Assembly: GCA_964596775.1 (NCBI GenBank)
Contig: CAZQVN010000029.1
Location: 1 to 44,578, forward strand
Reading direction: 5' to 3'
Length of the DNA stretch: 44,578 bases
Source: CAZQVN01 sp964596775
Lineage (GTDB): Bacteria; Eisenbacteria; RBG-16-71-46; JABDJR01; JAWXBZ01
Positions 1 to 7,479 of this stretch are shown here, piece by piece. Below the pieces are notes generated by a model. That model made no database searches. It saw only the letters and a program-made list of their open reading frames with translations, and was not told the DNA's origin. Every line of letters begins with the position of its first letter. Position 1 is the first letter of the stretch. Both the position numbers and the translations under genes were made by a program.

Positions 1-428
1 AGCGCATGCTCGATCATCATTTCCACGCCCATCGTGGCGCCCCAGTTCGCCTTGAACTCCATGTCCAGCTCCGCGTCGGTCATCATCGACATCGACGCGT
101 AGAACGCCGTCGACGCCTCCTCGGACGCCGCGCGGTACTCCTCCGCCGTCTTCAGCGTGCGCACCCGGGCGAAGAACTCCTTCTTCCGCTCCTTCTCCAC
201 CTCGGGATCGAGGCGGCCGAGCACGCGGTCCATCCAGCAGGCGTAGCTGAAGATCGCGCCGGTCACGTGGACGAGGATGCCGCGCACCGTGTCTTCCGTT
301 TCCGTGTCCCCCTCCGCCAGGGCCTCCGCGGGAAAGCGATCCAGCAGCGCATACAACTGCCGGCGGGCGGTTTCCGTTTCCTCGGCCAGGGCCACGCAGG
401 CCCGCGCTTTCATCATCGGAAGTTTCAT
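1..428 (-). CDS. DinB-like four-helix protein, C-terminal part beyond window edge
   Basis: The minus strand is open from an ATG at 428 to the left edge (142 complete codons), so the C-terminus is missing. The start reads MKLPMMKARACVALAEETE. A central stretch with HVTGAIFSYACWMDR (about residues 54-68) and a later NWGATMGVEMMIEHA segment at the edge fit the DinB/DUF664 superfamily, whose members are metal-binding four-helix bundles with a His on helix 2 and a His pair on the last helix. The last pair would lie outside the window. DinB-like proteins act as thiol transferases or are uncharacterised stress proteins, so no reaction is assigned. It is transcribed divergently from the amidohydrolase gene at 565. 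A second DinB-like gene lies at 42708-43244. Confidence 0.6.
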   Translation of the reverse strand, partial: MKLPMMKARACVALAEETETARRQLYALLDRFPAEALAEGDTETEDTVRGILVHVTGAIFSYACWMDRVLGRLDPEVEKERKKEFFARVRTLKTAEEYRAASEEASTAFYASMSMMTDAELDMEFKANWGATMGVEMMIEHA

Positions 429-472
429 GAGACTGTCCCCATTTCCGGGTGAAGGGTCGAAATTTACGGCTT

Positions 473-502
473 GTAGAGTCCGTCGCGGCGGGACTACTCT
501 AC
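473..502. promoter_or_regulatory. inverted repeat in divergent intergenic region
   Basis: GTAGAGT (473-479) and ACTCTAC (496-502) form a perfect 7-bp inverted repeat around a GC-rich centre. AGTCC/GGACT inside gives an overlapping alternative pairing. It lies in the 136-bp gap between the divergent DinB-like gene and the amidohydrolase operon. It could be an operator or a leader hairpin. No convincing -35/-10 pair was seen beside it. Confidence 0.25.
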
Positions 503-564
503 CGGACGGCACGGGAGGGTGACCAGTCGCGACACCCCGGCCCCGATTCATCCCGGAGATTTCC

Positions 565-3500
565 ATGAACCTGTCTCCGCATGTCGTCTTCCGTCCGGTT
601 TCCCTGTACGCCGCACTTCTTTGTGTGACCCTCTCCGCCGCTCCGGCCCGGAGCCAGATCGGCGACCCCACCACGCCCCGCGTGCACGCGTTCACGAACG
701 CCCGCATCGTGACCGCCCCGGGCCGGGTCATCGCATCCGGAACGCTGGTGATCCGCGACGGCGTGATCGAGGCGGTCGGCGCCGGCGTAGCGCCCCCGGC
801 CGACGCGCGCATCTGGCCCTCCGAGGGGTTCACGATCCATCCGGGCTTCATCGACCCCTACGTTCCCGTGCCGGCGATGGAAGCGTCGCGGACCGGCGGC
901 GCTGCGCCGCGGGCGGTGGGCGTTCCGGCGGGTGCCCCGGTGTCACGCGCAGCCGGCGGTGCTTCCGCGGCCGGTTTGCCGGAAGGGATCGCGCACGAGA
1001 ACCCGAAAGTGCGGCCGGAACGGAACGCCGCGGACGAACTGCCGCTCGATGCCGGGTTCCTGGCCGAACGCCGCCGGGCCGGGTTCACGACGGGCAACCT
1101 GGCGCGCTCCTCCGGCATCTTCCGGGGCGCATCGTCCGTCCTCGGTTTCGGCTCCGGCGACGCCCGCCGCGACGTGATCCGTGCCCGGTTCGCCCAGGTC
1201 GTGGACTTCGAAACGGCGGGCTGGGACAGCCGGCAGTATCCGGGATCGCTGATGGGCGCGATCGCGTTGACGCGCCAGACTCTGTCGGACGCCGACGGGC
1301 ATCGGCTCGACCTCGCGGAGTATGCCCGGGGATCCCGGGGGCGGGAACGCCCGGAAGCCAACGAGGCTCTCGCGGCGCTCGAGCCCCTGCTCTCGGGCTC
1401 GATGCCCGCCCTGTTTACCGGCGGCGACTACCAGAACTTTCTCCGCGCCGATCGGGTGGCGGCCGAATTCAGGCTGAACGCGCTGATCGTCGGCTCGGGT
1501 CACGAGTACAAGCGGCTCGACGCGATCAAGAGGACGGGGCGCGCGATCCTGCTCCCCGTCGACTTTCCGCCGCCGCCGGAACTGAAGGACGACGAAGCGA
1601 AGAGATCCGTCGACATCCAGGACCTGAGGCACTGGGCGCTGGCGCCCGGCAATCCGAAGACGCTCGACGACGCCGGCGTGACGTTCGCGTTCACGGCGCA
1701 CGGACTGGACAAGCCGGGCACGTTCCGGGCGAAGGTCGCGGAGGCGATCGCCCGCGGCCTCGACGCCGACCGGGCGCTCGCCGCCTGCACCACCGTTCCC
1801 GCGGCGCTGCTCGGGATCGCGGACATCGCCGGAACGCTCGAGGCCGGGAAGGTGGCGTCGTTCTTCATCGCCGACGGCCCGGCATTCGCTGACGAAACGA
1901 AGATCCAGGACGTGTGGGTCGACGGTCGCCGGTTTCCGGCCGAGGACGACGAGTCGGACGGCGCCGGAAAGGGACGCGGGAAGGTCGACGGCTCCGGGAC
2001 CGCCGACGCATCCCCGGATACGGATCTCCCCGGCATTCTGCCTGATCCGGAGCACGCCGGCCGGAGTGCCGACGACGCAGCGGCGGCGCTCGATGTCACG
2101 GAAACCCCGGCCGACACGTCCAAAGCCGGCGCGAAAATCCCCGCCGCGAAGGCTTCGCTGGCCGCTTCGCGCGCCGTCGCTCCCGCCGGCCTCATGGGGG
2201 ATTCCGAAGCGTGGCATGCCGGGGTTCCGCTTGAGCCGGCGGCCGTCCTCGTGCGGAACGGCACGATCTGGACGTCGGGCCCGCAGGGGCGGCTGGACGG
2301 TGCCGATCTCCTGATCCGGAACGGGAAGATCGCCGCGGTCGGGAAGGATCTCCGGGCCCCCGCCGATGCCGTCGTCGTCGACGCGACCGGACGGCACGTC
2401 ACGCCGGGTCTCATCGACTGTCATTCGCACACCGCGGTGTCCGGCAGCGTCAACGAAGGCACGAACAGCATCACCGCCGAGGTGCGGATCGGCGACGTCG
2501 TCAACGCGGAAACAATCCACCTCTACCGCGAACTCGCCGGCGGCCTGACCACGGTGAACCTGCTCCACGGATCCGCCAACGCCATCGGCGGACAGAACCA
2601 GGTGATCAAGATGCGCTATGGCATGCTCGCCGAGGAGCTCAAGTTCGAGGGCGCGATGCCCGGGATCAAGTTCGCGCTCGGCGAGAACCCGAAACAGTCG
2701 AACTGGGGCACACTGGCCTCGGACCGCTACCCGAAGAGCCGGATGGGGGTCGAGGAACTGATCCGCGAGCGCTTCCTGACCGCCGCCGACTACCGGAGCG
2801 CGTGGGCGGACTTCAAGGCCGGAAAGGGAAAGCGCCCGCGGCGCGACCTCCAGCTCGAGGCCATCCAGGAGATCCTCGACGGAAAGCGTCTCATTCACTC
2901 GCACGCCTACCGCCAGGACGAAATCCTGATGCTGATCCGTCTCTGCGAACGGTTCGGCGTGACGATCGGCACGTTCCAGCATGTGCTCGAGGGGTACAAG
3001 GTGGCCGACGAGATCGCCGCGCATGGCGCCGGGGCCTCCTCGTTCAGCGACTGGTGGACGTACAAGTTCGAGGTCTACGACGCGATCCCCTACAGCGGGG
3101 CGCTGATGACGGAGCGCGGCGCCGTCGTGTCGTTCAACTCCGACTCCTCCGAGCTGGCAAGGCGGATGAACACGGAGGCGGCCAAGGCGGTGAAGTACGG
3201 CGGCATGACCGAAACGGAAGCGCTGAAGCTCGTGACGCTGAACCCGGCGATCCAGCTTCATGTCGACGACCGGGTAGGATCGCTGGAGCCCGGCAAGGAC
3301 GCGGATTTCGTCGTCTGGAGCGGGCCGCCGCTGTCGAACCTCACGCGCTGCGAGCAGACGTGGGTGGACGGCCGCCGCTTCTTCGACCGCGCCGAAGACC
3401 TGAAGAACCGCGATCGGCTCGCGGCGGAACGGGCCGCGCTGATCGAATGGGCGGGAAAGGCGAAGTCGAAGGAAAAGGCCGGACCGCTGGCCGAGAGGCG

Positions 3501-3582
3501 CCACCCGGGGTATCTCCACGGTCACGGCGACGGGTGCCTCGACGAGGACACGCCGCACGGCGCCGGGGGGGTGGAGCCATGA
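565..3582 (+). CDS. exported double-barrel amidohydrolase
   Basis: A 1005-residue protein with a Sec signal peptide (residues 1-31, hydrophobic core then APARSQ). It contains two amidohydrolase (imidazolonepropionase-like) units joined by an acidic Ala/Asp-rich linker at about 455-560. The N-terminal unit (about 34-450) has the composite-domain start and a GFIDPYVPV segment where the metal-binding His-x-His should be, so it looks catalytically dead. The C-terminal unit (about 560-985) keeps H620-S-H622, a candidate bridging lysine K702 in GIKFALGENPK, H778/H780, H806 and D860, as in metal-dependent amidohydrolases, and ends DRVGSLEPGKDADFVVW. The substrate is unknown; cyclic amide or peptide-like compounds are usual for the family. 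The tail is His/Gly/Asp-rich (about 977-1005). The stop overlaps the next start as ATGA, indicating translational coupling. It probably acts in the periplasm. Confidence 0.85.
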   Translation: MNLSPHVVFRPVSLYAALLCVTLSAAPARSQIGDPTTPRVHAFTNARIVTAPGRVIASGTLVIRDGVIEAVGAGVAPPADARIWPSEGFTIHPGFIDPYVPVPAMEASRTGGAAPRAVGVPAGAPVSRAAGGASAAGLPEGIAHENPKVRPERNAADELPLDAGFLAERRRAGFTTGNLARSSGIFRGASSVLGFGSGDARRDVIRARFAQVVDFETAGWDSRQYPGSLMGAIALTRQTLSDADGHRLDLAEYARGSRGRERPEANEALAALEPLLSGSMPALFTGGDYQNFLRADRVAAEFRLNALIVGSGHEYKRLDAIKRTGRAILLPVDFPPPPELKDDEAKRSVDIQDLRHWALAPGNPKTLDDAGVTFAFTAHGLDKPGTFRAKVAEAIARGLDADRALAACTTVPAALLGIADIAGTLEAGKVASFFIADGPAFADETKIQDVWVDGRRFPAEDDESDGAGKGRGKVDGSGTADASPDTDLPGILPDPEHAGRSADDAAAALDVTETPADTSKAGAKIPAAKASLAASRAVAPAGLMGDSEAWHAGVPLEPAAVLVRNGTIWTSGPQGRLDGADLLIRNGKIAAVGKDLRAPADAVVVDATGRHVTPGLIDCHSHTAVSGSVNEGTNSITAEVRIGDVVNAETIHLYRELAGGLTTVNLLHGSANAIGGQNQVIKMRYGMLAEELKFEGAMPGIKFALGENPKQSNWGTLASDRYPKSRMGVEELIRERFLTAADYRSAWADFKAGKGKRPRRDLQLEAIQEILDGKRLIHSHAYRQDEILMLIRLCERFGVTIGTFQHVLEGYKVADEIAAHGAGASSFSDWWTYKFEVYDAIPYSGALMTERGAVVSFNSDSSELARRMNTEAAKAVKYGGMTETEALKLVTLNPAIQLHVDDRVGSLEPGKDADFVVWSGPPLSNLTRCEQTWVDGRRFFDRAEDLKNRDRLAAERAALIEWAGKAKSKEKAGPLAERRHPGYLHGHGDGCLDEDTPHGAGGVEP

Positions 3583-4955
3583 GCCGGCGCTTCGGAAACA
3601 CGGAGCGGGGACCCGGCGCCTCGCACATCGCTCCGCCGCTCCGCGGAAGAAGCCGGGCGACAGGGCCTGTCGGGTGCGCGCTCGCGCTGGCCGCGGCACT
3701 CCTCCTTCCTGCCCCCCTTCGTGCGGAAACCGTGGCCCTGACCGGCGGAACGATTCACGACATGACCGGCCGCGAACCCTTCGTCGGCACGGTGGTGATC
3801 GACGGAACGAAGATCACGGCGGTCGGCCCCGGGGTGGCGGTTCCGCCCGGCGCCCGGACGATGGACGTGACCGGGCTGCACGTCTACCCCGGCCTCATCG
3901 ACGCCATGAGCAACCTCGGCCTGACCGAGGTCACCAGCGTGAAGGCCACGGTCGACAACAAGGAAGTCGGCGCGATGAATCCGAACGTCCGCGCCGAGGT
4001 GGCGATCAACCCCGACTCCGAGCTCCTGCCGGTGGCCCGGGTCAACGGCATCACGACCGCCGTCGTGGCCCCGGACGGCGACCTCGTGGCCGGAACGTCG
4101 GCGCTCGTGCATCTCGACGGATGGACGTGGGAGGACATGACCGTGGCGGCGCCGCTGGCGCTTTACATCTACTGGCCCGGAAAGTCCCCGTGGACCCCGT
4201 GGGGCGGCGATCCGGAAGCGGCCCGGAAGAACGCGAAGGCGCGCAGGGAGAATCTCGAGTTGTTGAAGACGGCGTTCGCCGATGCCCGCGCGTACGCCAC
4301 CGCCCGGAAGGCGGCGGGTTCGAAAGGCGTTCCGCGCCATGATCTCGAGCCGAAGTGGGAGGCGATGATCCCCGCCATCGACCGGACGATCCCGGTGGTG
4401 ATCCGCGCCCGGCTCGCGGTGGAGATCGAGGAGGCGGTGAAGTGGGCGGAGGAGGAAAACCTCCGGATGATTCTCGCCGGCGGCGAGGAGGCGTTTGCCG
4501 TCCTCGACCTGCTGAAGTCGAAGGAGATCCCGGTGATCCTCGACCCGATGTTCGACGTGCCGACACGGCGCGACCTGCCCTACGACCGCGTCTTCACGCT
4601 CCCCGCCGACCTGGATCGGGCCGGCGTGCGCTTCGCCTTTTCCATGGACAAGAAGGCGCCTGATTCGCGCAACCTCCCCTACTCGGCGGCGCTCGCGGTG
4701 TCCCACGGCCTGTCCGAAACCCGGGCGATGGAAGCCATGACCCGCATCCCCGCCGAGATTTTCGGCGTGGCGGACAAAGTCGGCACGCTCGCCCCCGGCC
4801 GCTTCGCCGACATCCTGGTGACGGACGGATCGCCGCTGGAACTGGGCACGAGCGTCCGGCATGTCTTCATCGCCGGGAAGGAAATGCCGCTCGAATCGAA
4901 GCACACGCGGCTGTACGAGAAGTATCGGAACCGGCCGCGGCCGGCGAACCGCTGA
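3579..4955 (+). CDS. exported amidohydrolase-like protein lacking the HxH motif
   Basis: A 458-residue protein coupled to the upstream amidohydrolase through an ATGA overlap, which decides the start. A long n-region is followed by a hydrophobic segment (about 32-44) and a PLRAET cleavage-like site, so it is probably exported. The body has the amidohydrolase composite fold: VALTGGTIHDMTGREPFVGT at the start of the mature protein and a C-terminal DKVGTLAPGRFADILV. At the position of His-x-His it reads YPGLIDAMSNLG, with no metal ligands, and the later barrel histidines are also not apparent. It is most likely a non-catalytic partner or structural subunit of the protein encoded upstream. Paired genes of this sort are seen in FCB-group genomes. 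An activity with a different ligand set cannot be excluded. Confidence 0.8.
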   Translation: MSRRFGNTERGPGASHIAPPLRGRSRATGPVGCALALAAALLLPAPLRAETVALTGGTIHDMTGREPFVGTVVIDGTKITAVGPGVAVPPGARTMDVTGLHVYPGLIDAMSNLGLTEVTSVKATVDNKEVGAMNPNVRAEVAINPDSELLPVARVNGITTAVVAPDGDLVAGTSALVHLDGWTWEDMTVAAPLALYIYWPGKSPWTPWGGDPEAARKNAKARRENLELLKTAFADARAYATARKAAGSKGVPRHDLEPKWEAMIPAIDRTIPVVIRARLAVEIEEAVKWAEEENLRMILAGGEEAFAVLDLLKSKEIPVILDPMFDVPTRRDLPYDRVFTLPADLDRAGVRFAFSMDKKAPDSRNLPYSAALAVSHGLSETRAMEAMTRIPAEIFGVADKVGTLAPGRFADILVTDGSPLELGTSVRHVFIAGKEMPLESKHTRLYEKYRNRPRPANR

Positions 4956-5112
4956 GCCGCGATCGTCCCCTCATCCAATCCGATCCCCCTCTCCTCCCGT
5001 AAGTACAGGCGAGGCCGGAAGGCGCCACATCCGGCCGCTCGATGAACCCGGGGTCCGATCGTTCGTGACACCCGTTGCTTCCCGACACATCGCCGTATTC
5101 AAAGGAGTAGCC

Positions 5113-5772
5113 ATGTTTCGTCCCTCTCATTTCCGCCGCGCCCTGCTGGTGGCCCTGATCCCGCTTGCCCTCGCCGCCGGGAGCGCAGTGGCCGCCGATC
5201 ACAGGGATTCCGCGATCGCCCGGATGGACCCCAGGGTGGACATCAACGACGTCTACGCGTTCCGACCCGACGGCAGCGACAACCTCGTCGTGATCATGAC
5301 CGTCAACCCGTACCGCGGCGCCATGCCGAATCCGCTGTTCGCCGACGACGCCCGCTACGAAATCCACGTCAGCAACACGCCGTCGGGCGCGCCGGACGAG
5401 ATCGCGGATGCCGTGGTGCGGGTGACGTTCAGCGGCGGCGCCAATCCGCAGACGTTCCGGGTGGAAGGGCTGACCGCGGAGGCGATCACCGGAACCGTGG
5501 GGCAGACGACGTCGACCGGCGGCGTCAAGGTCCACTGCGGCGCGTTCGACGATCCGTTCTTCTTCGACCTCGACGCGTTTCTCACGTTCGTCACGTCGCC
5601 GTACGTTCCGGCCGCCGGGTACCGCGCCGCGGGCGCGGGGTCCCCGGTCAACGCGTTCGCCGGCGCCAACGTGGCCGCCATCGTCGTCGAACTGCCGATC
5701 AGCGCCCTGACCAGCCCGGCCACCGGGGTGATCAAGGCCTGGGCAAAGACGTTCCGCAAGGTGTCGCAGTAG
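5113..5772 (+). CDS. exported DUF4331 protein, N-terminal half of the domain
   Basis: A 219-residue protein with a clear signal peptide (1-26, ending SAVAADHRD). An AAAGGAG ribosome-binding site at 5101-5107 supports the ATG at 5113. The mature protein begins ADHRDS and continues DINDVYAFRPDGSDNLVVIM, the hallmark of the DUF4331 family, and later has DDPFFFDLDAF and FAGANVAAIVVELPISAL. It stops at IKAWAKTFRKVSQ, about where full-length DUF4331 proteins run on into a QVxRxGxPxxN segment. That missing segment is encoded by the next gene. DUF4331 proteins are exported and of unknown function. The 219 residues are about half the length I expect for a full domain. Confidence 0.8.
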   Translation: MFRPSHFRRALLVALIPLALAAGSAVAADHRDSAIARMDPRVDINDVYAFRPDGSDNLVVIMTVNPYRGAMPNPLFADDARYEIHVSNTPSGAPDEIADAVVRVTFSGGANPQTFRVEGLTAEAITGTVGQTTSTGGVKVHCGAFDDPFFFDLDAFLTFVTSPYVPAAGYRAAGAGSPVNAFAGANVAAIVVELPISALTSPATGVIKAWAKTFRKVSQ

Positions 5773-5947
5773 ACGGAGCGCCGCGGTCGACGCCCGATCG
5801 GGACCGCGCCAACAACTCGAACCCTGTGCCGGTCGCCGCGACACCATCACATCGAGAAAACCGCACTCGTCGCTGCGGCCGGCCACCATCGACCCATCAC
5901 GCATCGCAAACAAGCGGGAATGCTCCCGCATCACCAGGAGAAAGACC

Positions 5948-6487
5948 ATGAACAGATTCCGCTCCACGCTCCTCCGGGCCGCCGCCGGCCTGACTCTCGC
6001 CGGACTGCTGGCCGTGACCGGATGCGGCGACGACGACATGAACGACGGAGCCACGTACGTCCAGGTGGACCGCATGGCGATCCCCGCCATCAACACGGCG
6101 CTGATTCCGTCCGCGCAGAAGGAAGCCTACAACCAGGCGGATCCGGCCGACGACGCGGCGAACTACCGGGCCACCGCGCGGGCCACGATCGAGGGGCTCC
6201 GCGCCGCGGTGAACTCCGTGTCCGGTTTTCCCGCCGAGGACAGCCCCGGCGTTCCGGCGGCCACGCTGGCCACCGTGCTCATCCCGGACGTCGTCACGAT
6301 CAACTTCGCGAGCCCGGTGCAGTTTCCGAACGGCCGCCGACTCACCGACGACGTGACCGATGCCGCGGTCGGCCTGGTCCTGAACCGCGGCAACGTGCTC
6401 GGCGGCGGCGGCGGGCTTCCGGACGGGATCGCGAGCGACAGCAATTTCGGCGCGACGTTTCCGTACCTGGCGCCGGTCAATCCCTGA
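5948..6487 (+). CDS. lipoprotein carrying the C-terminal half of a DUF4331 domain
   Basis: A 179-residue protein with a lipoprotein signal peptide: a hydrophobic run, then LAVTGC with C26 as the lipidated cysteine, followed by a Gly-Asp-rich start. The mature part opens VQVDRMAIPAINTALIP and continues with a KEAYNQADPADDAANY segment and FPNGRRLTDDVTDAAVGLVL. These resemble the second half of DUF4331 proteins (QVxRxGxPLxNE and GRxxxDDVxD). It follows the N-terminal-half gene by 175 bp on the same strand, probably in the same transcript. A GGAG-type site (5937-5940) precedes the ATG. The protein is probably anchored in a membrane and may pair with the exported N-terminal half. Function unknown. 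Confidence 0.75.
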   Translation: MNRFRSTLLRAAAGLTLAGLLAVTGCGDDDMNDGATYVQVDRMAIPAINTALIPSAQKEAYNQADPADDAANYRATARATIEGLRAAVNSVSGFPAEDSPGVPAATLATVLIPDVVTINFASPVQFPNGRRLTDDVTDAAVGLVLNRGNVLGGGGGLPDGIASDSNFGATFPYLAPVNP

Positions 6488-6559
6488 ACGGTTCCGGGGT
6501 CGCTACGGACACGACCGGCATCCCGGAAGCCGTGCCGCGCGGCCCGATGCCGCAAACAC

Positions 6560-6605
6560 GACGAGAGGCCGCGCGCCGGCTTCGAACGGCACGCGGCCTC
6601 TCGTC
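6560..6605. terminator. strong bidirectional hairpin between convergent genes
   Basis: A 14-bp perfect stem, GACGAGAGGCCGCG pairing with CGCGGCCTCTCGTC, is extended past one mismatch by GCC/GGC to a 10-nt loop. It lies between the 3' ends of the convergent genes ending at 6487 (+) and 6623 (-). There is no U-tract, so termination may need Rho or the hairpin may only protect 3' ends. Confidence 0.7.
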
Positions 6606-6622
6606 AACGATCCCGGAACGCC

Positions 6623-7357
6623 TCAACGATCGGACTTGATTCGCCCCCACGTCGTGGATTCCACGGGAACCGGCGCCTGGAAGTACTCCAGCTCGCCGAT
6701 CGCCCCGCTGCCGCTGAAGTCGAGACGGAGCCGGGTCAACGCGCCGAAGCCGGACAGGTCCAGCGTCTGGAGCGAGTTGTCGCCCTTGTCGTTGCTCATG
6801 GCCGTCCCGATGAGCGACCCGCCGTTTTCCAGCGAGAAGTGGACGGCTTCGACGTCGATGTCCACGAGCACGACGCGGTGGACGATCACCGGGAAGTCGA
6901 AATCGAACGTGATCACACCGCCCCCGGCCTCATCGTCCGGGTCGTCGACGATCCCGTCCGCGGGGAGCGCGTCGGTGATGTCTTCCGCAATGACGAGCAG
7001 CTTGCCGAGGGCCCGGTCGTTCTGCCCCGGCTGTCCGGCCCTGCCGCCGACGCCGATTCCCGGCCCGCCGAAATCCTCGTTCGGCGTTCCCAGGTCGACA
7101 TCGCCTCCGGTCGGCCCGGCCGAGTCGAAGACGATGAGCGAGGACGGACCGCCGCCGTTGTTGACGACGGACAGCGTCATGTTGGGAAAGACCGTTCCCG
7201 GCGCGGTGCCGCCGTCCGGCATGAGCCCGGCCACAACGGTGCCCGCGGCCAGGCCGTTGAAGTTCTCGACGTTGGCCTGAACGGTTGCCGAGATCAGCAT
7301 CCCCAGGGCCGCCAGGACGGTACCTGCAATGAATTTTCCGTTCGTTGATCTGCTCAT
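6623..7357 (-). CDS. secreted protein with Trp/Lys C-terminal motif
   Basis: A 244-residue protein. The start is backed by AGGAGGAG upstream of the ATG at 7357. Residues 1-28 form a signal peptide (hydrophobic core, then TVQANVENF). The body is Gly/Asp-rich with beta-strand-like segments such as GGVITFDFDFPVIVHRVVLV and DLSGFGALTRLRLDFSGSG, like PEP-CTERM-type beta-sandwich proteins, but there is no PEP-CTERM tail. The end reads APVPVESTTWGRIKSDR. A closely similar ending is found on the otherwise different protein at 41957-42676. I infer a short C-terminal sorting or anchoring tag. Function unknown. The gene is divergent from hemE and convergent with the DUF4331 pair. Confidence 0.75.
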   Translation of the reverse strand: MSRSTNGKFIAGTVLAALGMLISATVQANVENFNGLAAGTVVAGLMPDGGTAPGTVFPNMTLSVVNNGGGPSSLIVFDSAGPTGGDVDLGTPNEDFGGPGIGVGGRAGQPGQNDRALGKLLVIAEDITDALPADGIVDDPDDEAGGGVITFDFDFPVIVHRVVLVDIDVEAVHFSLENGGSLIGTAMSNDKGDNSLQTLDLSGFGALTRLRLDFSGSGAIGELEYFQAPVPVESTTWGRIKSDR

Positions 7358-7443
7358 TCGCTCTCCTCCTGTTGTTGCGTGTCCGTGTGATGTTCCACTC
7401 TTCGGACAACGAGGGGAGCCGGAAAGTCACATCCCGCCCTCAA

Positions 7444-7472
7444 TTGAACCACCGCCCTGAAGGGGGTATTCT
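7444..7472 (+). promoter_or_regulatory. promoter of the hemE operon, likely leaderless
   Basis: TTGAAC (7444-7449), a 17-nt spacer and TATTCT (7467-7472) match a housekeeping sigma promoter. Transcription should start about 7 nt after the -10, at 7479-7480, which is the A of the hemE ATG. The same -10 hexamer with a 17-nt spacer occurs before the COX24/bS22-like gene. Confidence 0.65.
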
Positions 7473-7479
7473 CGATGCC

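Noticed and set aside
943..3699. A long open frame on the minus strand opposite the amidohydrolase gene (918 codons).
   Set aside because: It is a shadow of GC-rich third-position bias: Arg/Gly/Ala/His-rich, no family motifs, no ribosome-binding site, and the opposite strand holds a clear enzyme.
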